Below, piece by piece: positions 1 to 10,708 of a DNA stretch of 54,495 nt. The translations under genes were made by a program, and so were the position numbers. The stretch is taken from positions 1 to 54,495 of the forward strand of contig JAAAIG010000172.1 of the NCBI GenBank assembly GCA_015852425.1, given 5' to 3'. The notes beneath the pieces were generated by a model, which was not told the DNA's origin, did not search any database, and saw only the letters and a program-made list of their open reading frames with translations. The stretch's first letter is position 1. Every line of letters starts with the position of its first letter. The stretch comes from Gryganskiella cystojenkinii (Eukaryota > Mortierellomycota > Mortierellomycetes > Mortierellales > Mortierellaceae).

Positions 1-2552
1 GCTATCTTATTTTATTTCGTATGGTCAACAGTCACCACCAAGAAGAACAAGGGCAACTACGATAACAGCTGGTTAACCTACTACCTCTTGACCACAAGTA
101 AGTATCCTTTTCTATTCTTTTTCATTTTAAGCTCATGTGGACACTTTGTGCTGAATATGGTTGGTGGGTGGTTGCAATCGATCGATGGCTTTCTGGTTTT
201 TTTGCAGCCAGGTAACAAACAAGAGCGGAGACACCCAAACTCCAAAAGTGAGCAAAGAAAACAACAGTGAGCCAGAACTCTATAGCGCCAGCGCCTTCAA
301 ATCGCTGAGGGCTGTTGTATTTGAGCAAATAATGAGATATAAACAAGTCGACCGGCCGTTGCGGGACCCTACTCTTCACATGTTGGGAGTCATCCTGGGG
401 CATCAGAGACTTTTCTTGGACCTGGAAAGAGAAGAATAGACAACCCTCTAGCAGAGTTTTCCTGCACTCCTCGCCACGGCTTGCTTTATTTAGATCTATT
501 CTTTTTTTTTTGCGCCCACTTGTCCACAATGCACAGTGCCTTGTTGGCCTCTGAAGAATTCTTTCCCGCTCTCAAGCTCACCCCTACTTTGGCCAGGTAA
601 ACTCACACGTTGTTTGTTTTTGTCGTTTTTGTGTCCCTCCCTTATTTTTTCTAGCCGCCATTGGAGCATTGCAGACTCTTCTCTGGATCTTTCAATCAAG
701 GATATATGAGAATGGTCGTCCCTCCGTTCAAGAGTGTGTCTTTAACGGCATTCTCGCCGTCCTTTTCGCTTTCGGAGGCGCCTGGCAATTATATCAGACA
801 TTTGCGAACGAGATGCCACTGCCATTCCTCTGCGACACCTCCTCTTACGATAACCAGGTCCGTTGTCGCCTTTGGCAGACTGAGGTTGTGGGTTGCTGTG
901 TCAGTGCGCTCTTGTATTTTCTCATGACCATCTTCTGTGTGGTCTTGTTCCGGAGTCGCCCTTTGCACCTAAAGGATTTGCCGGAGGATTTCACGTTGCA
1001 TACCCCGTCCGATGTGACCTCGTCGTTGGCGAAACAGGATGCGGATCAACGGGAACGGGATCGTAAAGAGGCCGAGGCAGAACATCGGGCGATGCAAGAC
1101 CGTCAACAGCAACAACAACGACAGTTTTCACAGCGTCCCATCGCGCCACAACAGCGACCCAGTAACCCTTACATGCTGCAACAATCGCCATCCCAGCACC
1201 AGATGCAGCATCAACAACAGAATCCTCCAATAGCACCAGGACCTGGACAACTTCGACATCAAGGCTCGGGATACAACATGAGCCAAGACCCTTACGTAAG
1301 TCGGGAACGAACAAAATGACTGTGGGACTAGAACTATAGACTGGACTCTGTGTGTGTGCGCTTCTGTTCTTTTTTGAGCGGGTAACTGTTACAAGTCTAA
1401 TGTTTCAATCCGTGGTTCGCTAACGCGCCCCCTACTTCCATGCATCATCATTCCCCCCCTTTTTTTCTGGTTTTCTTCGATTGTCCAACACCACTCCAGC
1501 GCCAAAACACCTATGCCGAGGGCGGTGAATCCTACTACAATGAAAACTACGCGCACCATCAACAACTCAGCAATAATGCATCCTACGATTTGTCGCCCGC
1601 AACTTCAGGATATTCACAGCAAAATCTTTTGGGAGGCGGTGGTCGTGCGAATTCGCCTCTGGCCGCTCAGGGATTTACCATGGAGCCTCTCGGGTTCACG
1701 GAAACGTCTCCTGCGGCCGCGAACGTTCCGTACGGAAGCTATGGCGATTATGCGTACGGAAATTTCAATCCTGCAGAGACCTTTGACGATCCAACCTCAC
1801 AAGAAGCCCAGGCGCATCTGGCGTACGCGAATCAGTTGAGGGAACAGCAGTTGTACCATCAAAACATGGCCGATGTCTTGACAAAACAACAACAACAGAA
1901 GCAACAGCTCCGAATGCAACAACAACGTCAACAGTCCAAGACTCAGATGGACGGTTCAGATAACCAGGGTTACCCTCCTGCCTCTGGATCGACAGCGAAC
2001 TTTTACCCACCCCCATCACAAGGTAGTTCCATTATCCCGCCTTTACCCTCCGCTCCTTTGCAGCGTCCCCCATCTGCAAACTCATTGTCCGCGACAGGCG
2101 GCGGTAGCGGTGGCAGTGGCAGTGGCACACCTGCTTCTTCAAGGCCCGATCTCGGTTATACAAGCACGGTCCTCAATTCTCAATCTGGGATGATGACGCC
2201 CGGGTCAAACTTTTCAAGTCAAAGGATCCAGAACAGTCCACAGCTCTACTCGGATGCGATCACCAACACAGAGTCGGTTTATTCGGATGATCGACACAAG
2301 GAAAACCTGTTGGGCGATCTTCGTCGTGGTCGTGGCCCCCAAGGTCGCAACAGTCAGGGCATCAGCGGTGGTGGGTTTGGTCAGGGTAGTCTGGATGATT
2401 CTGAAGAACTGGAGAGTTTGCATGGTTACAAGGTTCCAATTTCTCAATATGGTGGTGAGGCCGATCGTCGTCGGGCGAGTCAAGGGTTGCAGTCCGAGAG
2501 TCGACACAACAGTGCTAGCTACACGCCTCCACCACCTTCTAGAAAGTCGTAA
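1..2552 (+). CDS. Membrane protein with four-helix (MARVEL-like) N-terminus and long disordered tail, 5' partial
   Basis: The gene enters from the left edge, so its start is outside the window. Exons I support are 1-97, 655-1295 and 1500-2552, with an optional in-frame exon at 537-596. Hydrophobic stretches are AILFYFVWSTV at the left edge, a weakly hydrophobic AIGALQTLLWIF segment, ILAVLFAFGGAWQLY and VVGCCVSALLYFLMTIFCVVLF. A charged, then Gln/Ser/Gly/Pro-rich tail of about 450 residues follows and ends RKS-stop. Several short helices followed by a cytosolic low-complexity tail resemble fungal MARVEL-type plasma-membrane proteins, but the family call is inference because the N-terminus is missing. 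The donor at 1296 (GTAAGT) and acceptor at 1499 join DPY to RQNTYAEGG in phase 0. Poly-Q runs lie near 1105-1120 and 1885-1935. Function is unknown; a role in membrane organisation would be a guess. Confidence 0.6.
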
Positions 2553-2861
2553 AGCAAAAATGGAAAAGGTCCGTAGGGGTTATTTTAACCATGTCCCTTT
2601 TTTCTTTTTTTTTCTTTTTCTCGATTCCCACTCGGCTCTCTCCGATACCCCCCTCCCTTCTATATACTTAAAAACCAATCTCGAATCAATCATATTCCCC
2701 TTCACAATTTGCATATCTGTTGCACCATATATATACGTTCTCGTAATACAATACAAATAATTAAACAAAAACGTAATTTCATTTCTTTTGCGGTCGAACG
2801 ATTGTCGATCTTTTTGCCATCATGCTTTTCTCAAATGCACGCTGAAACAAAATAAACTAAC

Positions 2862-4125
2862 TTATACCGTGCGGTTGGGAAGAACAACAGTGGCGTTAAA
2901 CGGTCCAGCGGTATTCTTGGCGTGCTGGAGGGCCTCCTCGATCTGGTCCAGCGAGAATTCCTTGATGTCCAACACCGTCGGGTCAATCAACCCAGAGTCC
3001 AGCATGCCCAAAAGAGCGACTACGGCCTCGCGAGGGTTCATGAACACACCCTTGATCGTCAGGTTGTTAAACATGATCTGACCGTAAGGCAATTCAACGG
3101 GTGTCTGAAGTCCACCCATCAAGATCACGGTACCGGATGGTCGCACAGCATTGATCGCTGCCCTAACAGTTGAGAACGGGGCCCCCTCGGGTAAGATATC
3201 AAAAGTGATATCGATCTGGAATCCCTCACCGGCGAGCTTTTTAAAGAGCTCTGTATCCTGGGCCTCATCTCCAGTGGCCACATGGGCGACGACGCGAGGA
3301 CCGAATGTAGAAACGTAGGATTGCAACGTCTTGGCGTTACGACCTGAGGCAATGACACGGCGCGCGCCTAGGCCGAGAGCGACCTGAATTGCAGAGGCGC
3401 CAAACGGACCCGTCGCACCTGTCATCGCAATGGTCTGTCCTGCTCTGAGACCCGAAGCCAGAAGACCACCAGCGACGACACCATACCCGGTGATACTGGT
3501 CAAGACCGAGGGACTGTACTTTTCTTGGAGGCTTTGTGGAATGACAAACTGAAATTAGAGTAGAGAATAGAAGAAAGAAAGAAATGAATAAGCGGCATCT
3601 TCTGTCAGTCTACTTTTTTTTCTGGCTTTCACTTCGGGTCATACTTCCCGTCAAACGTCAAACCTAGAAAAAACAACTTACAAGGTTTTCGAAAGGGACC
3701 AGTGCCCTTTCAGTCCAAGTACCATGACTCCAAACGGATTGCAAGCTCTGACCGCCGGGACCTGCAGCCATGAGTCCCGAGATCATGGCCGCGGGGTTCA
3801 CGGCATTGTCTCGAGCACGAATAGTCGAATCGACAATCACCAACTGACCCACCTGCAAGACCGTGTTTCCAGGACCAATCGATCGAATGATCCCGACCGC
3901 ACCTGGTCCTGGGACCATGGGCAAGAGGTTGGGGAATTGTTTTGAACCGTTGAACCATTCATAGGAGTAACTTCGGACATGTGCCGCGACAATCTCGACC
4001 ACGGCCTCGCCTGCGGTTGGGGAACGGATCGGGAGGTGGGTGATGGTCAAGTAGGGTGGTTCCGGTTTCGAACCAGAATAGACGGCGGCTTTTGCGGTCG
4101 TGGCGGGATCAGTGGAGGTGGCCAT
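2862..4125 (-). CDS. Zinc-independent medium-chain dehydrogenase/quinone oxidoreductase family protein
   Basis: Two exons, 4125-3682 and 3548-2862, joined in phase 0 (ENL to FVIPQSL), give 376 residues, the usual size of the MDR superfamily. The first half is the GroES-like catalytic fold, with PGPGAVGIIRSIGPGN and VGQLVIVD. The second half is a Rossmann NAD(P)-binding fold with the glycine-rich turn TGATGPFGASAIQVA followed by GARRVIASGRN. The Cys/His zinc ligands of classical alcohol dehydrogenases are not visible, so it is closer to quinone oxidoreductase or enoyl reductase members that use NADPH without zinc. A short serine/threonine/alanine-rich N-terminus precedes the fold. The start at 4125 is the first ATG after an AT-rich leader. 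The substrate cannot be told from sequence. The neighbours are unrelated. Confidence 0.88.
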
Positions 4126-4794
4126 GCTACTTTTTGTTGTTATTTTCTTGGTAGGTTGGGTGTCTACGAGAAGGAAGAGACTGACTTATGAAGAGCTCGA
4201 GTGCTAAACAGAGATTAATGTGCAAAGCGGTGTTGATTTAAATGTTGTGAGAAGAAAACATGGGTGGGTGGTCGCATATTTAAGCTATCGCGAGCAGAGG
4301 ATCATTTCCACAATTATAAATGGTCGTCAAGTTGCTAGCCCGTGGCAAGTGGGCGTAAGGTGTAAGAAGACGTCGTTTCCGACACTAAATATTGTAGATT
4401 CCACTCTGCAGGAGGTCTGCGCTGGTGATTTGAAATCAAAATTTTACTGGTTCCATCGAATCACGTCTTCAAAGGCAATCCGAAAGAGCCTGTTGGCGGA
4501 GCGTGCTTGTGTGAAAAGAAGACACGCGCTCCTTCACACGCCTTCTTTGCCAACTTTGCAGTTTTTTTCATATGCTGAGAAATCGAGATCAGCAAAGAAG
4601 AGGGCAACGCGTTTGCAAATGATTACAGTGGTACCATTTTCGATCGCCCTCCCAGGGCTTGGACGCTTTTTTTTTTTTTGTGGTACTCTACTCTTGTTTA
4701 GGCCTAAATTTAACGATGTGCCGTAAGACAGCTTTGTTGTTTTTTGTATCGTCCTACATTATTTGTACCTTGGTCTGCCTCATCTTTTAATAGT
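4126..4794. other. Intergenic: promoter side of the MDR gene and 3' side of ALG7
   Basis: No convincing gene. This AT-rich stretch holds the 5' region of the leftward dehydrogenase gene and the terminator region of ALG7. A T run at about 4668-4679 is the only obvious low-complexity tract. Confidence 0.5.
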
Positions 4795-6579
4795 TTACGA
4801 GTCAACATCATACACGAACGTCACAAGACGGTGTCGAATAAAGAATGCTATTAAACTGCATACAACCTGGATGACCATCACGGCGATAGTTAAGTTCCGT
4901 TCAGAGAGTGGTCCACTCTTGAGTAAGATTAAGTTCAGGATGGTCAAGTTGGTCATCTCCAGGGGAATCTGACCCGTCTTGGCATCGTATCGGACCTGGG
5001 TCAATCTCAAGGTTTCCAGCACCTTGACACAGATCCAACCGGGACGACTCAATCGACTTGATTTCAGCATAGGTGTGAGTTGAGATTTCGAGGGGATCGA
5101 GGGTGACGAGAGGTTAGGAGAGGGTGGGCGTAAATGCTCATTGTTGTCGTGGTGGTCATCATGAGCAACAACGGCGCCATGAAGGGATGCTCCTGAAGGT
5201 GATCGAGTAAGGCCTCCGGGACGAGACGAGTGCTTGAGTTCCTGATGATGATGATGATGTTGCACCGGCTCTTCGTCAAAGGCTACCTGATCCAGCACGA
5301 CTCGACTCGGCTCCATTAGATTTGTGCCGCGATTATATCTGGGCACTCTGTGTCTCGGACACGGTACCAGTCTGAACAGTTGAGGGCTCGATAACAAAAA
5401 ATTGAAGATCTGAGGGATAAAGAACAGCAAGAGTGTCTTGCTGTAATGGGCCAAGATCCCGACGACCGCAAACGTCATCCCTGCAAAATAACAATACGTA
5501 TCGCCGATAAAGACCTTGGACGGGTACCAGTTATGGACCAGCAATCCTGCAGATACACCGATGAACGGCATAATAAAGTAGAGCGAAAATAGATGGGTCT
5601 CGATGGCGGGCGGCAAGGTCGAGCTGGACTGAAGGAATATAATGTCGTTAAGGGCGATCGAGCAGGCAATGACGAGTGATTGCCCGACTTCGACGCCGTT
5701 AATTCCTGCCATAATATTGATCGAGTGTGTACAAAAGATGGCGACCATGGCCATGTAGACGTAGTAGAGAGCCCCAAGATCGATCAGCTGTCCGAGAATC
5801 GGGCGGAGAGGGATCGGGACGACGATGTAGGTCACGCCCATGTTCACCCAGTAGACCATCAACAAGGGGATAGCAGCGATGGCAGGGAGAGGCATCTTGA
5901 ACCGCCAACGGATGTCGAGAACGTCGTCTGCAAAACCCAAAAATACCATGGATTGGATCGAGAGGAGTGCTGAAAGAAGTTCGGCGAGCTATTATGTAGC
6001 CATTCGAGTACAAAGGTTGAATGGAGCGTCAGGCTCTCTGAAAGCAAATATTCCATTTGATAGGAGCAACGTTCATCCGACGTTAGAGATCCTTTGTTTA
6101 CCTTGAGATGTGGAAAGGTGAGTTGCTTGACTTGCTGCATATCACCGTCAGTCGAGGCCGTGAACCACTTCATGAAAGGAAAAGGAATAAAGAGGAACAT
6201 GGTGACCAGATAGATCAATCCTGCAACCATGCCCATGCTCTCGGGTCTATAATTTAGAAAAAAGAAGGTAACCCCAGTTGTTAGCCTGCTTCTGTTCTTG
6301 ATGAGGAGAATGACTGAAAAAAAAGGATATCACTGGAGTCCTCGGGTGCGCTTCATACATAATTTGTTTTGATTTCTTGGCCAGGTCCATGCCTTTAAGT
6401 CCTGCCTTGACAAAGATTTCAGAGATGGCTGGGATGGCGGACCAGGTGGTGATACCGGCCAGGATAGAGAATCCAACATTGACGGTGAGAGGGTCATGCG
6501 CCGTCGTGAGGATGATGAAGACGGCTCCTACCTCGGCAGCGAGGACTAGAAATGCCGTTAATGCAGAGATGGGTGCCAT
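4795..6579 (-). CDS. ALG7: UDP-GlcNAc:dolichyl-phosphate GlcNAc-1-phosphate transferase (DPAGT1/ALG7)
   Basis: This ER membrane enzyme transfers GlcNAc-1-phosphate from UDP-GlcNAc to dolichyl phosphate, the first step of N-glycan precursor synthesis and the tunicamycin target. Exons are 6579-6359, 6246-6102 and 5988-4795, giving 519 residues. The donor at 6358 (GTATGA) makes the join KQII-PESMG, which matches the family; a later GT would break the frame. Family motifs are [18 protein letters not shown], the aspartate motif [13 protein letters not shown] (about residues 139-151), [36 protein letters not shown] and [11 protein letters not shown]. There are about ten membrane helices. Between the PCPRHR loop and the C-terminal helix sits an extra acidic, His-rich, Ser/Pro-rich insert at about residues 359-435, which explains why it is longer than the roughly 410-450 residues typical of the family. 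An in-frame upstream ATG at 6810 exists, but MAPIS at 6579 fits the family start better. Confidence 0.96.
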
Positions 6580-7494
6580 TTGAGGCGTTTGTTTAAAGAG
6601 AGATTGGAATTGATGATGGGGTCTCCCTGGGTTATTGCATTGTCCTTTGCGTCGTCGTGTGGTCCTGACTTTGAGTCCCTTATTTGAGTAGTGAGAATCC
6701 CTGATGTCCTCGAGGAGTCTTTGTTTTCGTTTGTTGAAAGGAGCTGAATGAAAGGAGACCTGACAAAAGAAAACGATGGACGAACGAAATGGTACCACGC
6801 GAAAATGCACGTGCGCGACCGTGATTTGTGGCCACCAATTTGCGTCAAAAAAAAATGCGTTCTTTGTGAGCCTCTCAAACTACTACTCTGTGGATAAACT
6901 CGTAGACTTGGCGTTTCGCTTTCCTCGCGGTTGAGCTCGATGAATGTTGATCAACCCTCGCCCCTTCATCGTGAACGGGCACATTGACCGCCTTGTCGGT
7001 ACTGCTCGTGGTCTAGCCTCCTGTGCTCCAGACCAACGGAAACAGTAACCATTGTCTTATTGTAGAAAACCACAAGGCGCTTCAATTTCTCAAGCTACTT
7101 CCACAGTAAAAAAAGTAAACTTACAGCATCTACAATAGGAAGAGAAGGATGTATGTCTACTTTCGGCAGTAAAAAAGTAAAAAAGCGTCTACACACCCCG
7201 TCTGGCTTCCATCAGTCCTGGGACCTTGTTTTCTTTTTCTTTTTCTTCTGCACCCATGCAGCTACTTCATTTGTGACTATTGATTTTCTTTTCTGATCCC
7301 AGAAAACCATAAAAAAGTTTTTCCCCCCCGTTCGTTGTCCATTCCCTCCATTCACCAACTCCATTCCTTTTTTTTTCCCATTCCTCATTCTACCACTCTT
7401 TGTCCTCAGGTCTTTCTCCTCTACCCTCCTTCATTTGTGCGCTGACACCCATATCGATACTCTTTCACACAGACACCAACAGCTAACTTTGCAT
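6580..7494. other. Divergent intergenic region between ALG7 and the amino-acid permease
   Basis: About 0.9 kb shared by two divergent genes. It holds pyrimidine-rich leader sequence before the permease start (7310-7430) and no gene I can support. The promoters of both genes should lie here, but I see no strong TATA box. Confidence 0.5.
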
Positions 7495-10381
7495 ATGTCC
7501 AAGACTGAAAAGTTCGACAAGGACGACGGTGGGTCCACAGGATCCTTGTACGACCAAGATCGCATCATCCTTGAGAGACTCGGTTACAAGCAAGTAATGA
7601 GAATCGTCTTTTGTATATACTTTGCGATCCCTGTGTTGTGAATCTGTCAGCACCGTTTTTTTCGTTTGAACAAACGTCGTCTAATTGATCTGGTCTGGTC
7701 TGAAATTATTTTTTCGTATTTCCCCTGCAATTCTTTCTCGATGCCTTTCATCAAACACCATCAAACAAAACACACGGCTGTCATTTTAGTCTCTGGATCG
7801 ATCGCTCTCTGCGTTCAGTAACTTTGGCGTGACCTTCTCATGCTGCTCCATTCTTGCGGGTTTGACTCCTCTTTACGGAGAAGCCCTCCAATCAGGAGGT
7901 CCTATGACTGTCATTTGGGGTATGGGAACTATTAAAACAAGAAAAAAACGACGCCTTCGCTGAGTGGCATATAAAATTGTGTCCGTTGAAAGTGAAGGAG
8001 ACTCACACGGTACTTGAGAAAATCTCTTCAATTTTAAAAAATAGGTTGGCTACTCGTCAGTTTCTTTACACTGATGGTCGGATTGTCCCTGGCAGAGATC
8101 TGTTCTGCATTTCCAACTTCTGGAGGATTGTACGTCTGGACGACTCGATTGTGTTCTGCGGGATGGGCACCGATCGCTTCTTGGACCGTTGGTTATACTA
8201 ACTGGCTTGGACTGGTAAGATTTTTTTCCGTGGTTTCTCGGAAGAACACTTGTTCTTTCCGTTATCGGTCTCATGAAAGAAGGTGGGAGGGGGGCAGTTC
8301 ACATTGCCTTGCGTTCCCGATGGGAATGAAATGCAGTTTCAACTTTTTTCGACGGACTGTTGTCTCTGGGATGAGGAACCAGCCCTAGAGAGAGCGAAAG
8401 AGATCACAAAACATAGGAACCGAGAGGACCCATCACACGTTTTTCTTGCATGCCAAATGGAGTCTGTGGACAGACGATAAAAAAACGCCCGAGACGAGAT
8501 ATCAGATCGAGGAATCCGTGGCACACGACCAAAAAAATTAAAAAAAAGAGGATTTTGCATTAACCTTGTTTTTGTTCTGGTATTCCCACGACAGCCAACA
8601 ACATAACAATATCTAACAACGACTTTTCTTGCTCCTCTTCTGCTGCCATCCTCACATTTTAATTCGCGCGTGTTTCTGCTCTCTGGAACGAACATATCAA
8701 CCGGGAATGCAAACAGTGTGGTAAAGGTCTTTTCGCCTTTGTACTAGTCCAGGAACATGATGTCGTTTCTCTCTTTTTTTTTTGAAACGAGGAACGATTC
8801 GTAAGTGACGACTGCATGATCTAACTCTATGAATCTTCTCTCTATGTGCGTGCGTGCGCGTGTGCGTGTTTTTTAGTCGCGATTGCCAGTACCGATCTGG
8901 CCATGGCCCAGTTCTTAGGCTCGCTCATCTCCATGAGCACCCATTATAACCCAAACACCTACGTGATCTTTGCCATATACGTCTGTATCTTGTTGCTCCA
9001 TGGAGTCGTCAACTCGATGACTGTCCGTCTCAACGGACTTTTCAACAACATGTCAGGTAAACACCCTTCTCTAACACCAGGGACCTCAAAAACAAAGGAC
9101 CGTAATTATTATACAAATAGCTGACGTTACCTTCTGTCAAAACCTAGTGTGGTGGCACGTCTTTGGAACCGCAATCATCGTCATCGTCGTCCTGGTAACA
9201 ACTCCCGAAAAGCAATCGGCCACGTTTGTGTTTACAAAATGGGTCAACAATACGGGCTGGTCTTCTGGCTTTTATGTGTTTATGCTGGGTCTTCTCCAAA
9301 GTCAATATACCCTCTCAGGATACGATTCCGCCGCTCACATGTCAGAGGAAACCCAGAATGCTCAGCATGGTGGTCCCATGGGAATCATCATGGCTATCGT
9401 TGTTGCCTCCGTGGTCGGTTGGATCTTCTTGGTCGGCATTACCTTTTGCATCTCAGATTTCGAAAGCCAGATTGTGAACCCGGCCGTCGGTGTGGCCTTG
9501 TCCCAGATCTTTTTGGATTCCGCCGGCGAAAAATTGGCGATCTTTTTGATTGTCATTATTCTGGGAGCTCAGTTCTTTTGTGGAAGTGCCTTGACGTTGG
9601 CCAGTTCCCGCATGGTCTATGCGTTCGCTCGTGACGGTGCTCTGGTAAGTCACATCGTAAACAATTGATACAGGGCAGTTCGGGATACCAGATTCGAGGA
9701 CCTCTGATGCTAACCGTAATTTATGTTCCATGTTATTTTTGCGCTATAAAGCCCATGTCCAAGACCCTTCACAAATTGAACAAGGAGAAATCACCCGTGG
9801 CTGCTGTCTGGTTCAACATTGCGTTCTGTTTCGTTTTGGGATTGCCTTACATCTGGTCCGAGACTGCTTATTCTGCCATCGTCTCTGTTAATACGATTGC
9901 TTCTTCGATTTCGTACCTGATACCGATCCTGTGCAGGATCATCTTGGCTCGCGATACGTTTGAGCCCGGTCCATTCAACCTCGGGCGTTTCTCGACGCTC
10001 GTTGGCGTGATTGCCTCGACTTGGATCATGGTCACATCGGTCTTGTTCTTGTGCCCCACGGCCGCCCCCGTCACAGCGACCAACATGAATTATGCGCTCG
10101 TCCCATTCGTGCTTGTCATTGGATTGTGTGTGACGTACTTCGGTATCTGGGGTAGACATTGGTTCAAGCCCGGTGGGGGGATCACAGCTGCAGCGGTCAA
10201 GATCGACAGCGAAAAGATGGATCTAGAGAGCACCGATGATACCACGGACGTGGAGACGGAGGATGACGCTGTCCCTGAAAAAGGGCACGAGTTGTCCCAC
10301 ATCTTTTCACACACACCGCCCATGACTCCGGATCTTAGTGGCGATGAGATGGGCTTTCCAGAGGACTCTCGAAGACGATAA
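7495..10381 (+). CDS. Amino-acid/GABA permease, APC superfamily (UGA4-like)
   Basis: A plasma- or vacuolar-membrane proton-coupled amino-acid or choline/GABA permease. Exons are 7495-7593, 7790-7919, 8045-8214, a proposed micro-exon 8717-8720, 8877-9056, 9148-9644 and 9752-10381, closing in frame at 569 residues. Family features are ERLGYKQ at the N-terminus, FGVTFSCCSILAG, SGGPMTVIWGWLLVS, GLSLAEICSAFPTSGGLYVW, the loop SGYDSAAHMSEETQNA, SSRMVYAFARDGALP and SPVAAVWFN, with about 12 membrane helices. The last intron (9645-9751) uses an AAAG acceptor; splicing there restores DGAL-PMSKTL. The 8214/8877 junction is out of phase by one base unless the 4-nt exon or an assembly error is allowed. 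The C-terminal tail is acidic and Thr/Asp-rich. Substrate is uncertain. It is convergent with a second amino-acid transporter gene. Confidence 0.9.
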
Positions 10382-10708
10382 GAAATCCTCGAGTTGTACT
10401 TGACAGAGATTCTTTTTTAATTTTCTACTTTTTCCTTTTTTCCATTTCCCTTTCTTAAATATCGCTCCAAGAACTTGTACAGTATCCATTTTGATTCCAC
10501 CTCTATTAAATATCTAAGTAAACCCAACGTAGATTCGCTCGACTCTTTGACTTTGCGGTATTTCCCCAAGAAAAATCCTATAACAGCCAACATTTAAAAC
10601 TGTTCAAGGAGTGGTTCATCAAGACTCGGTAATTTGGGACATTAGAGGACCAGGAATAGTATATACAACGCCTTTTTTGTGTTACATATTATTATTATAG
10701 TCTAGAGT
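10382..10708. terminator. Convergent 3' region between two transporter genes
   Basis: A gap of about 330 bp between the stop codons of the rightward permease and the leftward AVT-type gene. It is AT-rich with T runs and must hold both polyadenylation regions; no gene is seen. Confidence 0.5.

Noticed and set aside
6332..6358. GT at 6333 as first donor of ALG7
   Set aside because: It puts the next exon out of frame; the donor at 6358 gives KQII-PESMG, the conserved order.
6580..6810. In-frame upstream ATG at 6810 for ALG7
   Set aside because: The extra N-terminal text is basic and not like the family; MAPIS at 6579 starts the first hydrophobic helix.
9665..9751. Coding read-through upstream of the last permease exon
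   Set aside because: The stretch reads hydrophobically, but an AAAG acceptor at 9751 restores the conserved DGAL-PMSK; read-through would add an unmatched segment.
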